The notes beneath the pieces are model-generated. The model was not told the DNA's origin. It saw only the letters and a program-made list of their open reading frames with translations, and did not search any database. This document shows, in pieces, positions 22,730-31,292 of a stretch of DNA of 36,555 nt. Source of the DNA: Patescibacteria group bacterium (GTDB lineage: Bacteria; Patescibacteriota; Microgenomatia; UBA1400; PJMF01); the NCBI GenBank assembly GCA_018816385.1, contig JAHIVK010000028.1, forward strand, positions 1-36,555, read 5' to 3'. The position numbers were made by a program, and so were the translations under genes. Each line of letters starts with the position of its first letter. Within the stretch, counting starts at the first letter, position 1.

Positions 22730-22951
22730 ATGTTTTGCATGAACAATATCAAAACTGCTGCTAATTTAACTTGCCCCAAATGTGGCTTCAAAAAGGTAGA
22801 ACAAATGCCGACAAACACTTGCCAACATTTTTACAAATGCGAGAGTTGTGAAGAGATATTGAAACCAAAAGAGGGTGATTGTTGTGTCTTCTGTTCCTAT
22901 GCGGATAGTAAATGTCCACCTAAACAAGAAGAGGTATCAGTAACAAAATAG
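22730..22951 (+). CDS. Small Cys-rich GDCC-type zinc-ribbon protein
   Basis: 73 aa. LTCPKCGFKKVEQMPTNTCQHFYKCESC followed by KEGDCCVFCSYADSKCPPKQ. Three pairs of CxxC-like sites (about Cys15/18, Cys39/42, Cys51/52/55) suggest two zinc or copper ribbons. The GDCCxxCSYxxxxCPP ending recurs in small proteins near mercury/copper genes; no function is established. ATG 22730 or 22739 possible. End of the padR operon. Confidence 0.75.
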   Translation: MFCMNNIKTAANLTCPKCGFKKVEQMPTNTCQHFYKCESCEEILKPKEGDCCVFCSYADSKCPPKQEEVSVTK

Positions 22952-22952
22952 G

Positions 22953-23078
22953 TTCTCGCCCGATCCATTACTCGGAGCAAACGTTCCAGGTGATAACGAA
23001 ATCCAAGACTACGTTGATCAATATCGCTTATGCACACCATCTAAAATATCATTCACACAATTTGTTGAACTTAATTAA
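22953..23078 (+). pseudogene. Possible C-terminal remnant of a lost gene
   Basis: A 41-codon open stretch without a start reads FSPDPLLGANVPGDNEIQDY... and ends ...FTQFVELN before TAA at 23076. Its composition is like a folded protein rather than random AT-rich DNA. No upstream part remains: the GDCC gene occupies the 5' side in another frame. It could be a tail left by deletion at an island border. I do not recognise the family. Confidence 0.3.
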
Positions 23079-23101
23079 ATGGATTTTTGGTTTTTAATTT
23101 T

Positions 23102-25120
23102 TTATACTTCTAACTTTGCCTTACGCAGTGACATGGCATTAATCACCACAATCACGGAAGACATACTCATTAGAAGTGCTCCAACAGCGGGAGTGAGCCT
23201 AAAACCAAACGGAATAAATAGTCCGGCAGCCGCTGGAATAGCCAAGACGTTGTACCCAACAGCCCAAAACAAGTTTTCCACCATTTTGCGATAGACTTTT
23301 CGGGAAAGGATAATCAATCTCACAATGTGCTGAGGATTGCTTTGCGTCAGGACAATGTCTCCAGCCTCTACAGCCACATCTGTGCCTGTGCCTATGGCCA
23401 CCCCCGCATTAGCTTGGGTCAGCGCGGGCGCATCGTTAACTCCATCACCAGCCATTAAGACAATATTACCTTGATTTTGTAATTCTTTGATGTGCTTATA
23501 TTTATCTTCCGGTAATACTTCTGCAAAAATCATATCGATACCAAGTTGTTTGGCGATCGTGGCGGCGGCCGCTTTGGTATCGCCGGTGAGCATTGCCACT
23601 TTAACACCAAGTTTATGCAACTCATCTACAGCCTGTTTTGATTCTGCCTTAACTTGGTCACTTAAAGAAATAACCCCTAGTAAACTATCTTTACTCGCTA
23701 CAAACACTGGCGTTTTACCTTCGGTTGATAATTCTTTAAGAACCTTTTCTGTTGCCGAATTCCAAACCTTGAGTTCCTCCATCAGTCGTTTGTTACCAAT
23801 AAAATACCTTTTTCCAGCAATCATGCCTTCCATACCCCGACCGGCTAAATTTTTAATGTTAGTCGCCTCCTTGAATTTAATACCCATTTTTGCGATATGG
23901 TCTGTTATTGACATACCAATCACATGAGAGGAGTGGGTTTCAATTGCGTGAGCTATTTCCAAGAGGTGAGTTTGCGAGCCATCAAACAACTTTATATCTG
24001 TGACACCAAAGTCTCCTCGTGTAAGTGTGCCTGTTTTATCAAATACCACATAGTCAGCACTTTTAACAATTTCAATCTTTGCCATGTCTTTGATGAACAC
24101 ACCATTTTTGACGGCTAAACGAGTAGCAATAGTTGAAACGGTGGGAATGGCCAAACCCAATGCGTGAGGACAAGCAATCACCAACACAGTAATGGCCAGA
24201 GTGGTGGCAAAAACCAAAGGTTGCCCAATCACAACTGACCAAATAACCAAAGTTAAGACAGAAACACCCAGAGCCAAGAAAGTGAGCCATCTGGAAGCCC
24301 GGTCTGCCAGTTTTTGAACTGATGGTTTCGTTTGCTTGGCAGAAGCAATCAGGCTTTGAATCTGGCCAATAGTTGAGGATTCACCGACGCGCATCAATCT
24401 AACTTCAACTGAGCCATCGATATTAATTGCTCCAGCAACTACAGAAGACCCAACTATTTTTTCAACTGGTTTAGACTCTCCAGTGATGTGGGCTTCGTTG
24501 AAGTTGCCACTCCCTTTGAGTATTTCTCCATCAGCCGGCACTTTTTCACCGGCTTTAACTACCACAATATCTCCTTCTTTGAGAGAGGTTAATGCTACTT
24601 CCTTGATTCCGTGATCTGTTTTAAGATGAGCTTCCTTGGGCAAAAGCTTGGCCACTTCTTGTAAAGCGTCCCCAGCGGCAGTTGAAGATTTAGCTTCCAA
24701 AAAGTGACCAAATAATAAAACCCAGATTAGAGTGGAGATTTCAAGATAAAACTCAGTACTGATAGCAGGAATAAAAGTTGACATGGCCGAAAAAAGATAA
24801 CCGGCTCCAACTCCTAACGAAACGAGAGTCATCATGCCATACTGCTTCATGGCAATTTCCATTTTTGCGTGCTTAAAAAAAATCAAGCCAAAATAAAAAA
24901 TAATGGAAGCGATGCCAAACTCCAAAAAAGGTCGTAAAACAAAATCAGGAGTACCCAAAAACTTGACTGCTGGCTCAGAAAAAAATGCTAAGGGAACAAG
25001 CAAGATGGAAACAATTAAGAATCGACGCAAAAAATCACCCGAAGTCTCTGGGTTGGCCATCAGATCGTGGTGATCATGACCAGCATGATCAACAGTCTGG
25101 TGGTTGTGATTCTGATTCAT
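23102..25120 (-). CDS. copB: CopB-type P1B ATPase (CPH motif)
   Basis: 672 aa. His-rich N-terminus NHNHQTVDHAGHDHHD in place of an HMA domain, then eight helices. The metal motif is CPH in VIACPHALGLAIP, the P1B-3 class linked to Cu(II)/Cu(I) or silver export. Other motifs: TGES, DKTGTLTRG, the His in THSSHVIG, GDGVNDAPAL. It complements CopA at 3974 (CPC). It follows the 71-aa Met-rich gene by 62 bp and is probably expressed from the regulator box at 25422-25454. Confidence 0.95.
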   Translation of the reverse strand: MNQNHNHQTVDHAGHDHHDLMANPETSGDFLRRFLIVSILLVPLAFFSEPAVKFLGTPDFVLRPFLEFGIASIIFYFGLIFFKHAKMEIAMKQYGMMTLVSLGVGAGYLFSAMSTFIPAISTEFYLEISTLIWVLLFGHFLEAKSSTAAGDALQEVAKLLPKEAHLKTDHGIKEVALTSLKEGDIVVVKAGEKVPADGEILKGSGNFNEAHITGESKPVEKIVGSSVVAGAINIDGSVEVRLMRVGESSTIGQIQSLIASAKQTKPSVQKLADRASRWLTFLALGVSVLTLVIWSVVIGQPLVFATTLAITVLVIACPHALGLAIPTVSTIATRLAVKNGVFIKDMAKIEIVKSADYVVFDKTGTLTRGDFGVTDIKLFDGSQTHLLEIAHAIETHSSHVIGMSITDHIAKMGIKFKEATNIKNLAGRGMEGMIAGKRYFIGNKRLMEELKVWNSATEKVLKELSTEGKTPVFVASKDSLLGVISLSDQVKAESKQAVDELHKLGVKVAMLTGDTKAAAATIAKQLGIDMIFAEVLPEDKYKHIKELQNQGNIVLMAGDGVNDAPALTQANAGVAIGTGTDVAVEAGDIVLTQSNPQHIVRLIILSRKVYRKMVENLFWAVGYNVLAIPAAAGLFIPFGFRLTPAVGALLMSMSSVIVVINAMSLRKAKLEV

Positions 25121-25182
25121 ATTTCATTATGACATAGTTCTGTCCATCACCAAAGCTTTTGTCACAACTCATGTTAAACCAA

Positions 25183-25398
25183 TTACTTGCCAGCTTTCTT
25201 AATAAAAAAGTAAGCTCCTGCCAAGAGAAAAATAATCATGGCTATCCAAGTCAAGCCACCTAAACCCAACAAACCGTTGTTATTTCCCATCATCGATCCA
25301 AAACCCATCATGGATCCTTCATGAGCCTGTACTTGGGGAATCGTTAGACTCATAGCCAAAGCGTTCGTAATTGTCAAAATAATCAATATTTTTTTCAT
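25183..25398 (-). CDS. Small exported Met-rich membrane protein
   Basis: 71 aa. Signal peptide about 1-25 (cut near VQA-HEG), short segment GSMMGFGSMMGNNNG, then a helix about 47-66 and a KKAGK end. It resembles the N-terminal half of the SHOCT protein at 22399. His and Met residues suggest copper binding. AAGGA lies upstream of ATG. First gene of the copB transcript, just after a regulator box. Confidence 0.7.
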   Translation of the reverse strand: MKKILIILTITNALAMSLTIPQVQAHEGSMMGFGSMMGNNNGLLGLGGLTWIAMIIFLLAGAYFFIKKAGK

Positions 25399-25421
25399 AA
25401 ATATTTTTCCTTTCCTTCAAT

Positions 25422-25454
25422 TGTTTACCATAAACAACATGAAGTCTAAATGAA
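25422..25454 (-). promoter_or_regulatory. Response-regulator box plus -10, copB operon
   Basis: Minus strand: TTCATTTA (25454-25447), 3 bp, TTCATGTT (25443-25436), 8 bp, TAAACA (25427-25422). Repeat period and spacing match the other three boxes; the -10 is weak (3/6), and TATGGT a few bases upstream is an alternative. The rest of 25399-25560 holds no gene. Confidence 0.5.
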
Positions 25455-25569
25455 ATGCCTAACAATTTAACTGTGGTGTAAGCGAACTTATTTTTAGCAT
25501 CAATTCTATCTTCGTTCAGTAAGTATGACCACTCCAAAGTATCTATAACCTTTACTTATTGTGATACTA

Positions 25570-25764
25570 TGCTATACTGATGACTGTTAATTAAAATTGC
25601 CAATGGGTTTAAGCTAGCGCTTTTGTTTTTTTACTCAAAATTTTCAAACTTTTCGCTTCTTGTCTTTCACCTTTTGCATTTATTGACTTGTCACCAACAA
25701 GTCAGATGTCTTTAAGGTAAAGACATATCTGTGTAGTTGATTAAGATGATTAGTCCTACGCAGA
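25570..25764 (+). promoter_or_regulatory. Helicase promoter and hairpin-rich 5' leader
   Basis: Extended -10 TG-C-TATACT (25570-25578) predicts a leader of about 190 nt. It holds three hairpins: GACTTGT-CACCA-ACAAGTC (25685-25703), ATGTCTTT-AAGGT-AAAGACAT (25706-25726) and TCTGTGTAG/CTACGCAGA (25728-25764, one G-U pair). Long structured leaders are typical of cold-induced RNA helicases, where folding or self-unwinding adjusts translation. Confidence 0.5.
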
Positions 25765-25776
25765 GAAAGAAGTATT

Positions 25777-26982
25777 ATGTATCGTTCACGTAGTTCGTTC
25801 TCGAACTCAAATAGAAATTTCCGAAGTGGAAATCGGAGTCATTTTAGTGGATTCTCTAGAGGCTCCAGAGGCAGAATGGGTTCTTTTAATCCAACGATGT
25901 TGGTTAAAAAAGCTGCCACTGAACCAATGCCAGTCTCTTCCTACACCGCCATCAACCAATTTGATAGTTTTGTTCTCCATCCCCAACTCATGCAAAATGT
26001 GCTAGATCGAGGTTATAAAGATCTGACACCAGTTCAAGATCAAGTTATACCCTTAGTTTTGTCTGGTAAAGATGTGGTGGGAATTGCCAGTACCGGCACA
26101 GGTAAAACTGCTGCCTTTTTAATTCCTCTGATTCATAATTTATTTAGTCAACCTTCAGGCAGGGTCTTAATCATGGCTCCCACCAGAGAGTTAGCCGTCC
26201 AAATTGACTCTGAGTTTAGATTGTTTGCTAGAGGCATGGGACTTTATTCAAGTTTGTGTATTGGTGGAGCTTCCATGTCCAGACAAATCGATTCACTGCG
26301 CAGAGGGGCTGATTTTGTGATTGGCACTCCCGGCAGATTAGTTGATTTAGAAAAACGTCGGATTTTAAACTTCAATTCCTTTTCGGTCATCGTCTTAGAC
26401 GAAGTTGATCAAATGTTAGACATGGGTTTTATACCAGTTATGAAGTATGTGATTGCCAAATTACCTCAAAATCGTCATTCATTATTTTTCTCTGCTACTT
26501 TGCCCAGCAAATTAGATGGCATTGTTAATAGCTTCTTAACTAATCCAGTTCAAGTCAAGGTATCAGCCGAAAAATCTTCGGCTCATGTCAACCAAGATAT
26601 CGTCAAGATAAATGGTCAATCAAAAGTTGAAGTCCTACATGATTTATTAAATAGAGATGGTTTTGACAAAGTTTTAGTCTTTGGTCGCACTAAGTACGGT
26701 TTAGATAAATTAGCTCGGGCCTTATTTGCTAAAGGTCTGAAAGTGGCCGCTATTCATGGCAATAAATCCCAAGGACAGCGCCAAAGAGCTTTGAAACAAT
26801 TCAAAGACAACTATGTTCAAGTTTTGTTAGCCACCGATATCGCTTCCAGAGGCTTAGATATCGATAGCGTATCTCACGTCATCAATTACGATCTACCTCA
26901 AACCTACGAAGACTACATTCACCGGATTGGCCGAACTGGTCGAGCCAACAAAACCGGCACCGCACTCAGTTTTGTAGATTAA
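25777..26982 (+). CDS. DEAD-box RNA helicase
   Basis: 401 aa. A Ser/Arg/Gly-rich N-terminus (about 1-36, SRGSRGRMG) likely binds RNA. Motifs: Q motif (F..L...GY..LTPVQ), ASTGTGKT (104-111), PTRELA (135-140), motif II DEVD (208-211) in place of DEAD, SAT (239-241), ATDIASRGLD and HRIGRTGR. Length ends soon after motif VI with no C-terminal extension. It unwinds RNA in ribosome assembly or cold growth. DEVD is a tolerated variant. Confidence 0.94.
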   Translation: MYRSRSSFSNSNRNFRSGNRSHFSGFSRGSRGRMGSFNPTMLVKKAATEPMPVSSYTAINQFDSFVLHPQLMQNVLDRGYKDLTPVQDQVIPLVLSGKDVVGIASTGTGKTAAFLIPLIHNLFSQPSGRVLIMAPTRELAVQIDSEFRLFARGMGLYSSLCIGGASMSRQIDSLRRGADFVIGTPGRLVDLEKRRILNFNSFSVIVLDEVDQMLDMGFIPVMKYVIAKLPQNRHSLFFSATLPSKLDGIVNSFLTNPVQVKVSAEKSSAHVNQDIVKINGQSKVEVLHDLLNRDGFDKVLVFGRTKYGLDKLARALFAKGLKVAAIHGNKSQGQRQRALKQFKDNYVQVLLATDIASRGLDIDSVSHVINYDLPQTYEDYIHRIGRTGRANKTGTALSFVD

Positions 26983-26995
26983 GCTTCTGGAGATT

Positions 26996-27131
26996 GTCAT
27001 TCCCGCGTTAGCCCTTGTCATTCCCGCGTAGCGGGAATCCAGTGGATTCCCCCCGCCTAGGCGGGGGGAATGACAATGAGTGTGGGGGAGGGAATGACAA
27101 TACGCTTGTCATCCTCGCGCCAGCGAGGATC
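26996..27131. repeat. Cluster of REP-like palindromes
   Basis: TTGTCATTCCCGCG opens two units (near 26996 and 27016). The second forms ATTCCCGC-GTA-GCGGGAAT (27020-27038). Then a perfect 26-bp palindrome at 27046-27071 with core CCGCCTAGGCGG, two GGAATGACAA copies, and ATCCTCGC-GCCA-GCGAGGAT (27111-27130). These resemble repeated intergenic palindromes common in many environmental genomes. They may also end the helicase transcript. An open frame runs through (from 27015) but is not coding. Confidence 0.7.
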
Positions 27132-27143
27132 AGTCTTTACCCG

Positions 27144-27149
27144 TATAAT
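27144..27149 (+). promoter_or_regulatory. -10 element of the methyltransferase gene
   Basis: A consensus TATAAT (27144-27149) is followed by ATGGGT and GTG 27156. Six bases separate it from the GTG, the same as at apt, so the GTG is the expected start of a leaderless mRNA. No good -35 is seen; REP DNA occupies that position. Confidence 0.5.
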
Positions 27150-27155
27150 ATGGGT

Positions 27156-27908
27156 GTGCCAAACAAGATATTAAATTCTTCAAAATACGAAGCCTTTCAT
27201 GCTCAAAGTCGACCACTACTAGCTATTCCAAAAAAAACTAACTTTACCTATCACTTAATTTTTGATTTTTTAGACCGACATTTACCCAACAAAAAATTAA
27301 AAGTTTTGGATATCGGGTGTGGGGTCGGTCCCATATCTTTTTACTTAGCTAATCAGAATCATCAAATTACAGGCATTGATATTGCCCAACAAGCTATTAA
27401 ATCTGCCAATCAGACTAAGAGAGGACTTGGAATTAGAAATGTCAAGTTTATGATCGGAGATATTAGTCAAATGAAATTAACCAATAGTTATGATTTGATC
27501 ATTCTAAGCGAAGTTATCGAACATATAGTAGATGATAAATTACTATTGCATCAAATATCAAAATATTTAAACAAAAATGGCAGATTTATTATCACTACTC
27601 CATCAACTAACGCCCCTTTATATAAATTGGGCTTGTTGAATGACTTTGATCAAAGAGTTGGACATTTGCGAAGATACTCGCCAAGTAGTTTAAACAAACT
27701 CATAGTAGAATCAGGGTTTAAAACTAAAGTCATTAAACCGAGTGAGGGAATTTTGCGTAATTATTTATTCACTTTACTACTATGGAGCTGGCCGATGAAA
27801 GCTATTCAGAAATTTTCATTGTTGGGCAACTCAGTCACATTGATTGATAACATCTTGGTCAAACTGTTGGGTGAAAGTAATTACTTAGTATTGGCACAAA
27901 AGTCATGA
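27156..27908 (+). CDS. Class I SAM-dependent methyltransferase (UbiG-like)
   Basis: 250 aa from GTG 27156 (ATG 27150 adds two residues). A reading from 27015 would translate REP palindromes and is rejected. Motif I VLDIGCGVGPISFYLA, acidic GIDIAQ, NVKFMIGDIS, then DLIILSEVIEHI and NGRFIITTPS. The later SPSSLNKLIVESGF is typical of UbiG/MT11-like enzymes. Substrate unknown; next to a glycosyltransferase, it may modify a glycan or lipid. ATGA overlap with that gene. Confidence 0.85.
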   Translation: MPNKILNSSKYEAFHAQSRPLLAIPKKTNFTYHLIFDFLDRHLPNKKLKVLDIGCGVGPISFYLANQNHQITGIDIAQQAIKSANQTKRGLGIRNVKFMIGDISQMKLTNSYDLIILSEVIEHIVDDKLLLHQISKYLNKNGRFIITTPSTNAPLYKLGLLNDFDQRVGHLRRYSPSSLNKLIVESGFKTKVIKPSEGILRNYLFTLLLWSWPMKAIQKFSLLGNSVTLIDNILVKLLGESNYLVLAQKS

Positions 27909-28963
27909 AAATCCTCTTTTTCTCTAGATTATATAATCCTCACATTGGTGGAGTCGAAAAACATGTAGAAAGCTTGGGTCTGGAGCTAAGTAAAAAGAAA
28001 CACCAAGTCACTATTATCACTGAAGGCTATCAGCCGAACCTGCCTTCAATGGAGGCTAAACATAGGATAAAAATTTACAGAATCCCTACGCACAAAACAA
28101 CAGAAAAAGATAAAAAGTGGTTAATTTGGCGATGGCTGTGGCAACATATAAATTTGTTAAAGAGTGCAGACATCATTCATGTTCACGATGTTGGTTATTG
28201 GTGGCTACCTTACCGATTCGTTTTTCCATTGAAGAAAGTCTTCATGACTTTCCACGGCTATGAAGGTACTAGCTCACCAACTATCTTAGCCATTGTCCAA
28301 CGTAAAATTAGTGAATGGTTATCATCAGGCACGATTGGTGTGGGCGATTTTATGCGAACTTGGTACAGGGCTCAACCCAATTTAGTTAGTTATGGAGCGG
28401 TCCAATCCTCCCAATTGCTCAAATCGCCCACACAATCTAATTGCCAATTATTTCGAGCCATCTATCTCGGTCGTTTAAGCCAAGATATCGGTATCATGAC
28501 CTATTTACAAGCTCTCAAAATCCTGCAAAAGCAAGGTGTCAAAATTAAATTGGATGTTTTTGGCGACGGACATCAATTCATTGAAGCTAAACAATTTGTC
28601 AAAAAAAATAAACTCAACGTCATATTTAAAGGCATGGTCAAAAACGCCAATCAGTATTTGCCCAATTACAAGTTGGCTTTTGTCTCTAGTTACCTAGCAA
28701 TTCTAGAAGCTATGCGGGCTCAAGTGCCAGTGATTGCCGTTTTTAATAATCAAATCAAACAAGATTATTTAACTTGTCATCCCCAAGCCAAAAACATGCT
28801 CATCACCAATCGGCCAATAGTCATTGCATACAATATTAACCAATTAATTGAGAAGGAAAAAATAAACAGAGCCAAATTAACACTAGCTTATAACTGGGCT
28901 AAAACTCAAACTTGGCAAAATTTAACCACTCAATATTTAAAACTTTGGCAAACTAAAGCGTAA
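27905..28963 (+). CDS. GT4-family glycosyltransferase
   Basis: 352 aa, GT-B fold. N-terminal NPHIGGVEKHVESLG (acceptor side), HVHDVGYWW and FMTFHGYEG. C-terminal AIYLGRLSQDIGIMTYLQALKIL, LDVFGDG, VIFKGMV, LAILEAMRAQVPVIAV (the EAM nucleotide-sugar motif, with the E-x7-E pattern relaxed). It likely adds a sugar to a lipid or cell-surface glycan. Translationally coupled to the methyltransferase; ends 16 bp from the facing surface protein. Confidence 0.85.
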   Translation: MKILFFSRLYNPHIGGVEKHVESLGLELSKKKHQVTIITEGYQPNLPSMEAKHRIKIYRIPTHKTTEKDKKWLIWRWLWQHINLLKSADIIHVHDVGYWWLPYRFVFPLKKVFMTFHGYEGTSSPTILAIVQRKISEWLSSGTIGVGDFMRTWYRAQPNLVSYGAVQSSQLLKSPTQSNCQLFRAIYLGRLSQDIGIMTYLQALKILQKQGVKIKLDVFGDGHQFIEAKQFVKKNKLNVIFKGMVKNANQYLPNYKLAFVSSYLAILEAMRAQVPVIAVFNNQIKQDYLTCHPQAKNMLITNRPIVIAYNINQLIEKEKINRAKLTLAYNWAKTQTWQNLTTQYLKLWQTKA

Positions 28964-28979
28964 ATAAAACATAATAGGT

Positions 28980-31100
28980 TCAATTTCCTGCTGAACAATC
29001 GCTTGGGCAGTTTGTTTTTGTTTCACCATAATCAGGTTCACAAATATTATTGCCACATCCTATTTGTTTGGTTTTATCACCCGATGTTTCATTTAATTCT
29101 TGGTTGGGCTGGTCAGTGAAACTAAATTCTTGTTGATTTTTTACATTGATAACTACAGAAATTATAGTTAACACAAATAATATGCCACAAATTGCACTTA
29201 GAATAACCACTACTTGCTTATTTAGTTTGACTGGCTTTTGAAGTTTATCTTTAACTTCGATCTCCAATGATGGCTGTTGTTTATGAGATTTTAATTTTGA
29301 AACAACATCCAGTTTGATAATTAAAATATATCCACCTAAAATTATTAACGATATTGCAAATCCAAATCCCAACAACATACCCGGCCATACGTCTGTGTTG
29401 ACAACATTAGCATCATTAATTGGTTCAAAATTAATACTATTATCTGTTTGATCATTGTCACGCATATTATTAACAGCTTCTGGAATGGGTTCTTTAATTT
29501 CTTGACAAGTGACTGGTTGTAAATTCATATCGAATGATTCAAAAAAGTAAACCGAGCCTGCGGTACCAACTGCAATATATTGGCCATTGCCAGAAATATC
29601 AATTTCTTCCACATACTCATTAAAATCAATATCCGATCTTTCAGAGACTCCTTTTTGAAAAATGTGTAGCTGGCTGTCAGTGCCACCTGTAGCCACAAAA
29701 CTGCCATCATCAGCAATATCTATACCTCCAAGAGCTGCATCTACTTTCCAATGCGAAACTGGAACATTAGAAGATTTTTCAAAAATATAGACATCACCTC
29801 TGAATGTGGCACCCCCCATATATTGACCATCTGGGGTGATATTCAAAGCTCTAAATGAGCTACCATACGGCGCTGGAAATTTCCAAATTGGAGTAGTTGA
29901 ATCCTGTGAAAAAAGGAAAACTGCCCCAGCGTCCGATTCACTCCCAACCGCAATATATTGACCGTCAGCCGAAACTTTAGCTCTATGAACTGGAGAATCT
30001 CTGGTTAACATATCGCTTCTAATAATCGGCTGGTTAGAATCCTTACCGAACAAGTAGAATCTCCGGTCAGGACAGCCGGTGGCACCAGAAATAAAACTAC
30101 CATCGTCAGATAATGAAACATCATGAAAATTACCGTCAGCATGATACTGCCATAAGGGAATTTGGCTTTTTTCGCTCCAAAATATTAATAAGTTAGTCGT
30201 TTCTGAAGACTTATAACCCTGGGCTGTACTGGAAACACTGCCTGCTGTGCCCATTGCCATATAATGACCATCTTTTGAAATGGCCACATTGTAAGCTTGG
30301 TTGCCACTGCCCCGGTAAATCCAGATAGGCTGATTACTTTGTTGGTCAAAGAGAATTGCATTGCCACCAATTGAAGCAATTATTCGAGAACCATCGCCAG
30401 AAATATCAATCCCTCCCTTAACATCACCAGGTCTTTCTTCAATCCCCTCATAAACCCAAACTGGCTTTTCTGGTGCTGATGTATCAAACAAATATATTTT
30501 TTTGTGAGTTTTGGCGGCTAAATACTTGCCATCATCGCTTAAAGCTACTCCTCCTACCCATTCGTCTTTGACATCATATGATAAAATTTTTGTTTCCGAA
30601 GCCACATCAACCACCGCTATTTCATTATTTTCAAAAGAGCTATTAAAAAGTACTGGTCCATTGTCTGGTGAATCAATAATATTACTCCTGGTTTTGCCCA
30701 AACCATTGGAGGCTTCAAAATAATAGAAGTTTGAACCAAGTTTATTGGGTACATATTGGTAGATATACTTAACTCCATTAATATAATTATTCTCTTCAGG
30801 ATTCTCCTTCTCCATGTCAATCATTTTGCCATTAAAATAAATCTTGACATATGCTGGCGAACGACCTTTTTCATCTAAATAAATAACCGAATAAGTGTAC
30901 CTTTGACAAACTGGTCCCCAGTTGGGATAAACGTGACCATTTACTAACTTAGGATCATCTGGGGAAACCTCAAGTTTGGGAATATTTTGACCAGAAGGAA
31001 GACTGGCTTTATCTTCAGCCGAAATGTTAACAGGATCAAAAACTAACGCAATTAGACAAAGCGAAAATAAAATAAGGCAATTTCTAAGTACTTTAAACAT
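28980..31100 (-). CDS. Membrane-anchored WD40/PQQ-like beta-propeller surface protein
   Basis: 706 aa from ATG 31100; TTG 31103 is one codon upstream. Signal peptide about 1-28. Residues about 160-510 hold repeated units of the type ISGDGSRIIASIGGNA, ISKDGHYMAMGTAGS, VSADGQYIAVGSESD, and PIWIYRG/PLWQYHAD: a beta propeller. Two helices about 570-595 and 632-655 follow. The tail CGNNICEPDYGETKTNCPSDC is a Cys motif of a kind I associate with CPR/DPANN surface proteins. Role unknown; perhaps binding or structural. TACAAT lies 11 bp before ATG on the minus strand. Confidence 0.8.
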   Translation of the reverse strand: MFKVLRNCLILFSLCLIALVFDPVNISAEDKASLPSGQNIPKLEVSPDDPKLVNGHVYPNWGPVCQRYTYSVIYLDEKGRSPAYVKIYFNGKMIDMEKENPEENNYINGVKYIYQYVPNKLGSNFYYFEASNGLGKTRSNIIDSPDNGPVLFNSSFENNEIAVVDVASETKILSYDVKDEWVGGVALSDDGKYLAAKTHKKIYLFDTSAPEKPVWVYEGIEERPGDVKGGIDISGDGSRIIASIGGNAILFDQQSNQPIWIYRGSGNQAYNVAISKDGHYMAMGTAGSVSSTAQGYKSSETTNLLIFWSEKSQIPLWQYHADGNFHDVSLSDDGSFISGATGCPDRRFYLFGKDSNQPIIRSDMLTRDSPVHRAKVSADGQYIAVGSESDAGAVFLFSQDSTTPIWKFPAPYGSSFRALNITPDGQYMGGATFRGDVYIFEKSSNVPVSHWKVDAALGGIDIADDGSFVATGGTDSQLHIFQKGVSERSDIDFNEYVEEIDISGNGQYIAVGTAGSVYFFESFDMNLQPVTCQEIKEPIPEAVNNMRDNDQTDNSINFEPINDANVVNTDVWPGMLLGFGFAISLIILGGYILIIKLDVVSKLKSHKQQPSLEIEVKDKLQKPVKLNKQVVVILSAICGILFVLTIISVVINVKNQQEFSFTDQPNQELNETSGDKTKQIGCGNNICEPDYGETKTNCPSDCSAGN

Positions 31101-31200
31101 CAACTGAGTTAATTGTATAGACTTTAATACAAACAGTAAATCACTTCACTCAACACTATCCGAGCTCGCCATTGAAAAACAGTTAATTATTGGTTATATT

Positions 31201-31284
31201 AAGCTTAATTGCGAAATAAGGGAAACGGTTACCTATGCCATCTTTTATAATTAACTCATTTCTTATTTCGCAAGGCAAGTCTAT
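31201..31284. repeat. MITE-like dispersed element, copy C (short form)
   Basis: GCGAAATAAG (31211-31220) and CTTATTTCGC (31262-31271) are perfect inverted ends; weaker matches extend outward to CAAGTCT. The first 40 bp (GCGAAATAAGGG, TATG-CATCTTTTAT) match copy A at 36419, but the central core is missing, leaving about 85 bp. It lies in the gap 31101-31292. Its right end leads into TATTAA (31282-31287), a possible -10 for the next gene. Confidence 0.6.
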
Positions 31285-31292
31285 TAAAGTGA

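Noticed and set aside
27015-27155. N-terminal extension of the methyltransferase
   Set aside because: Would translate REP palindromes; TATAAT at 27144 places the transcript start at 27156.
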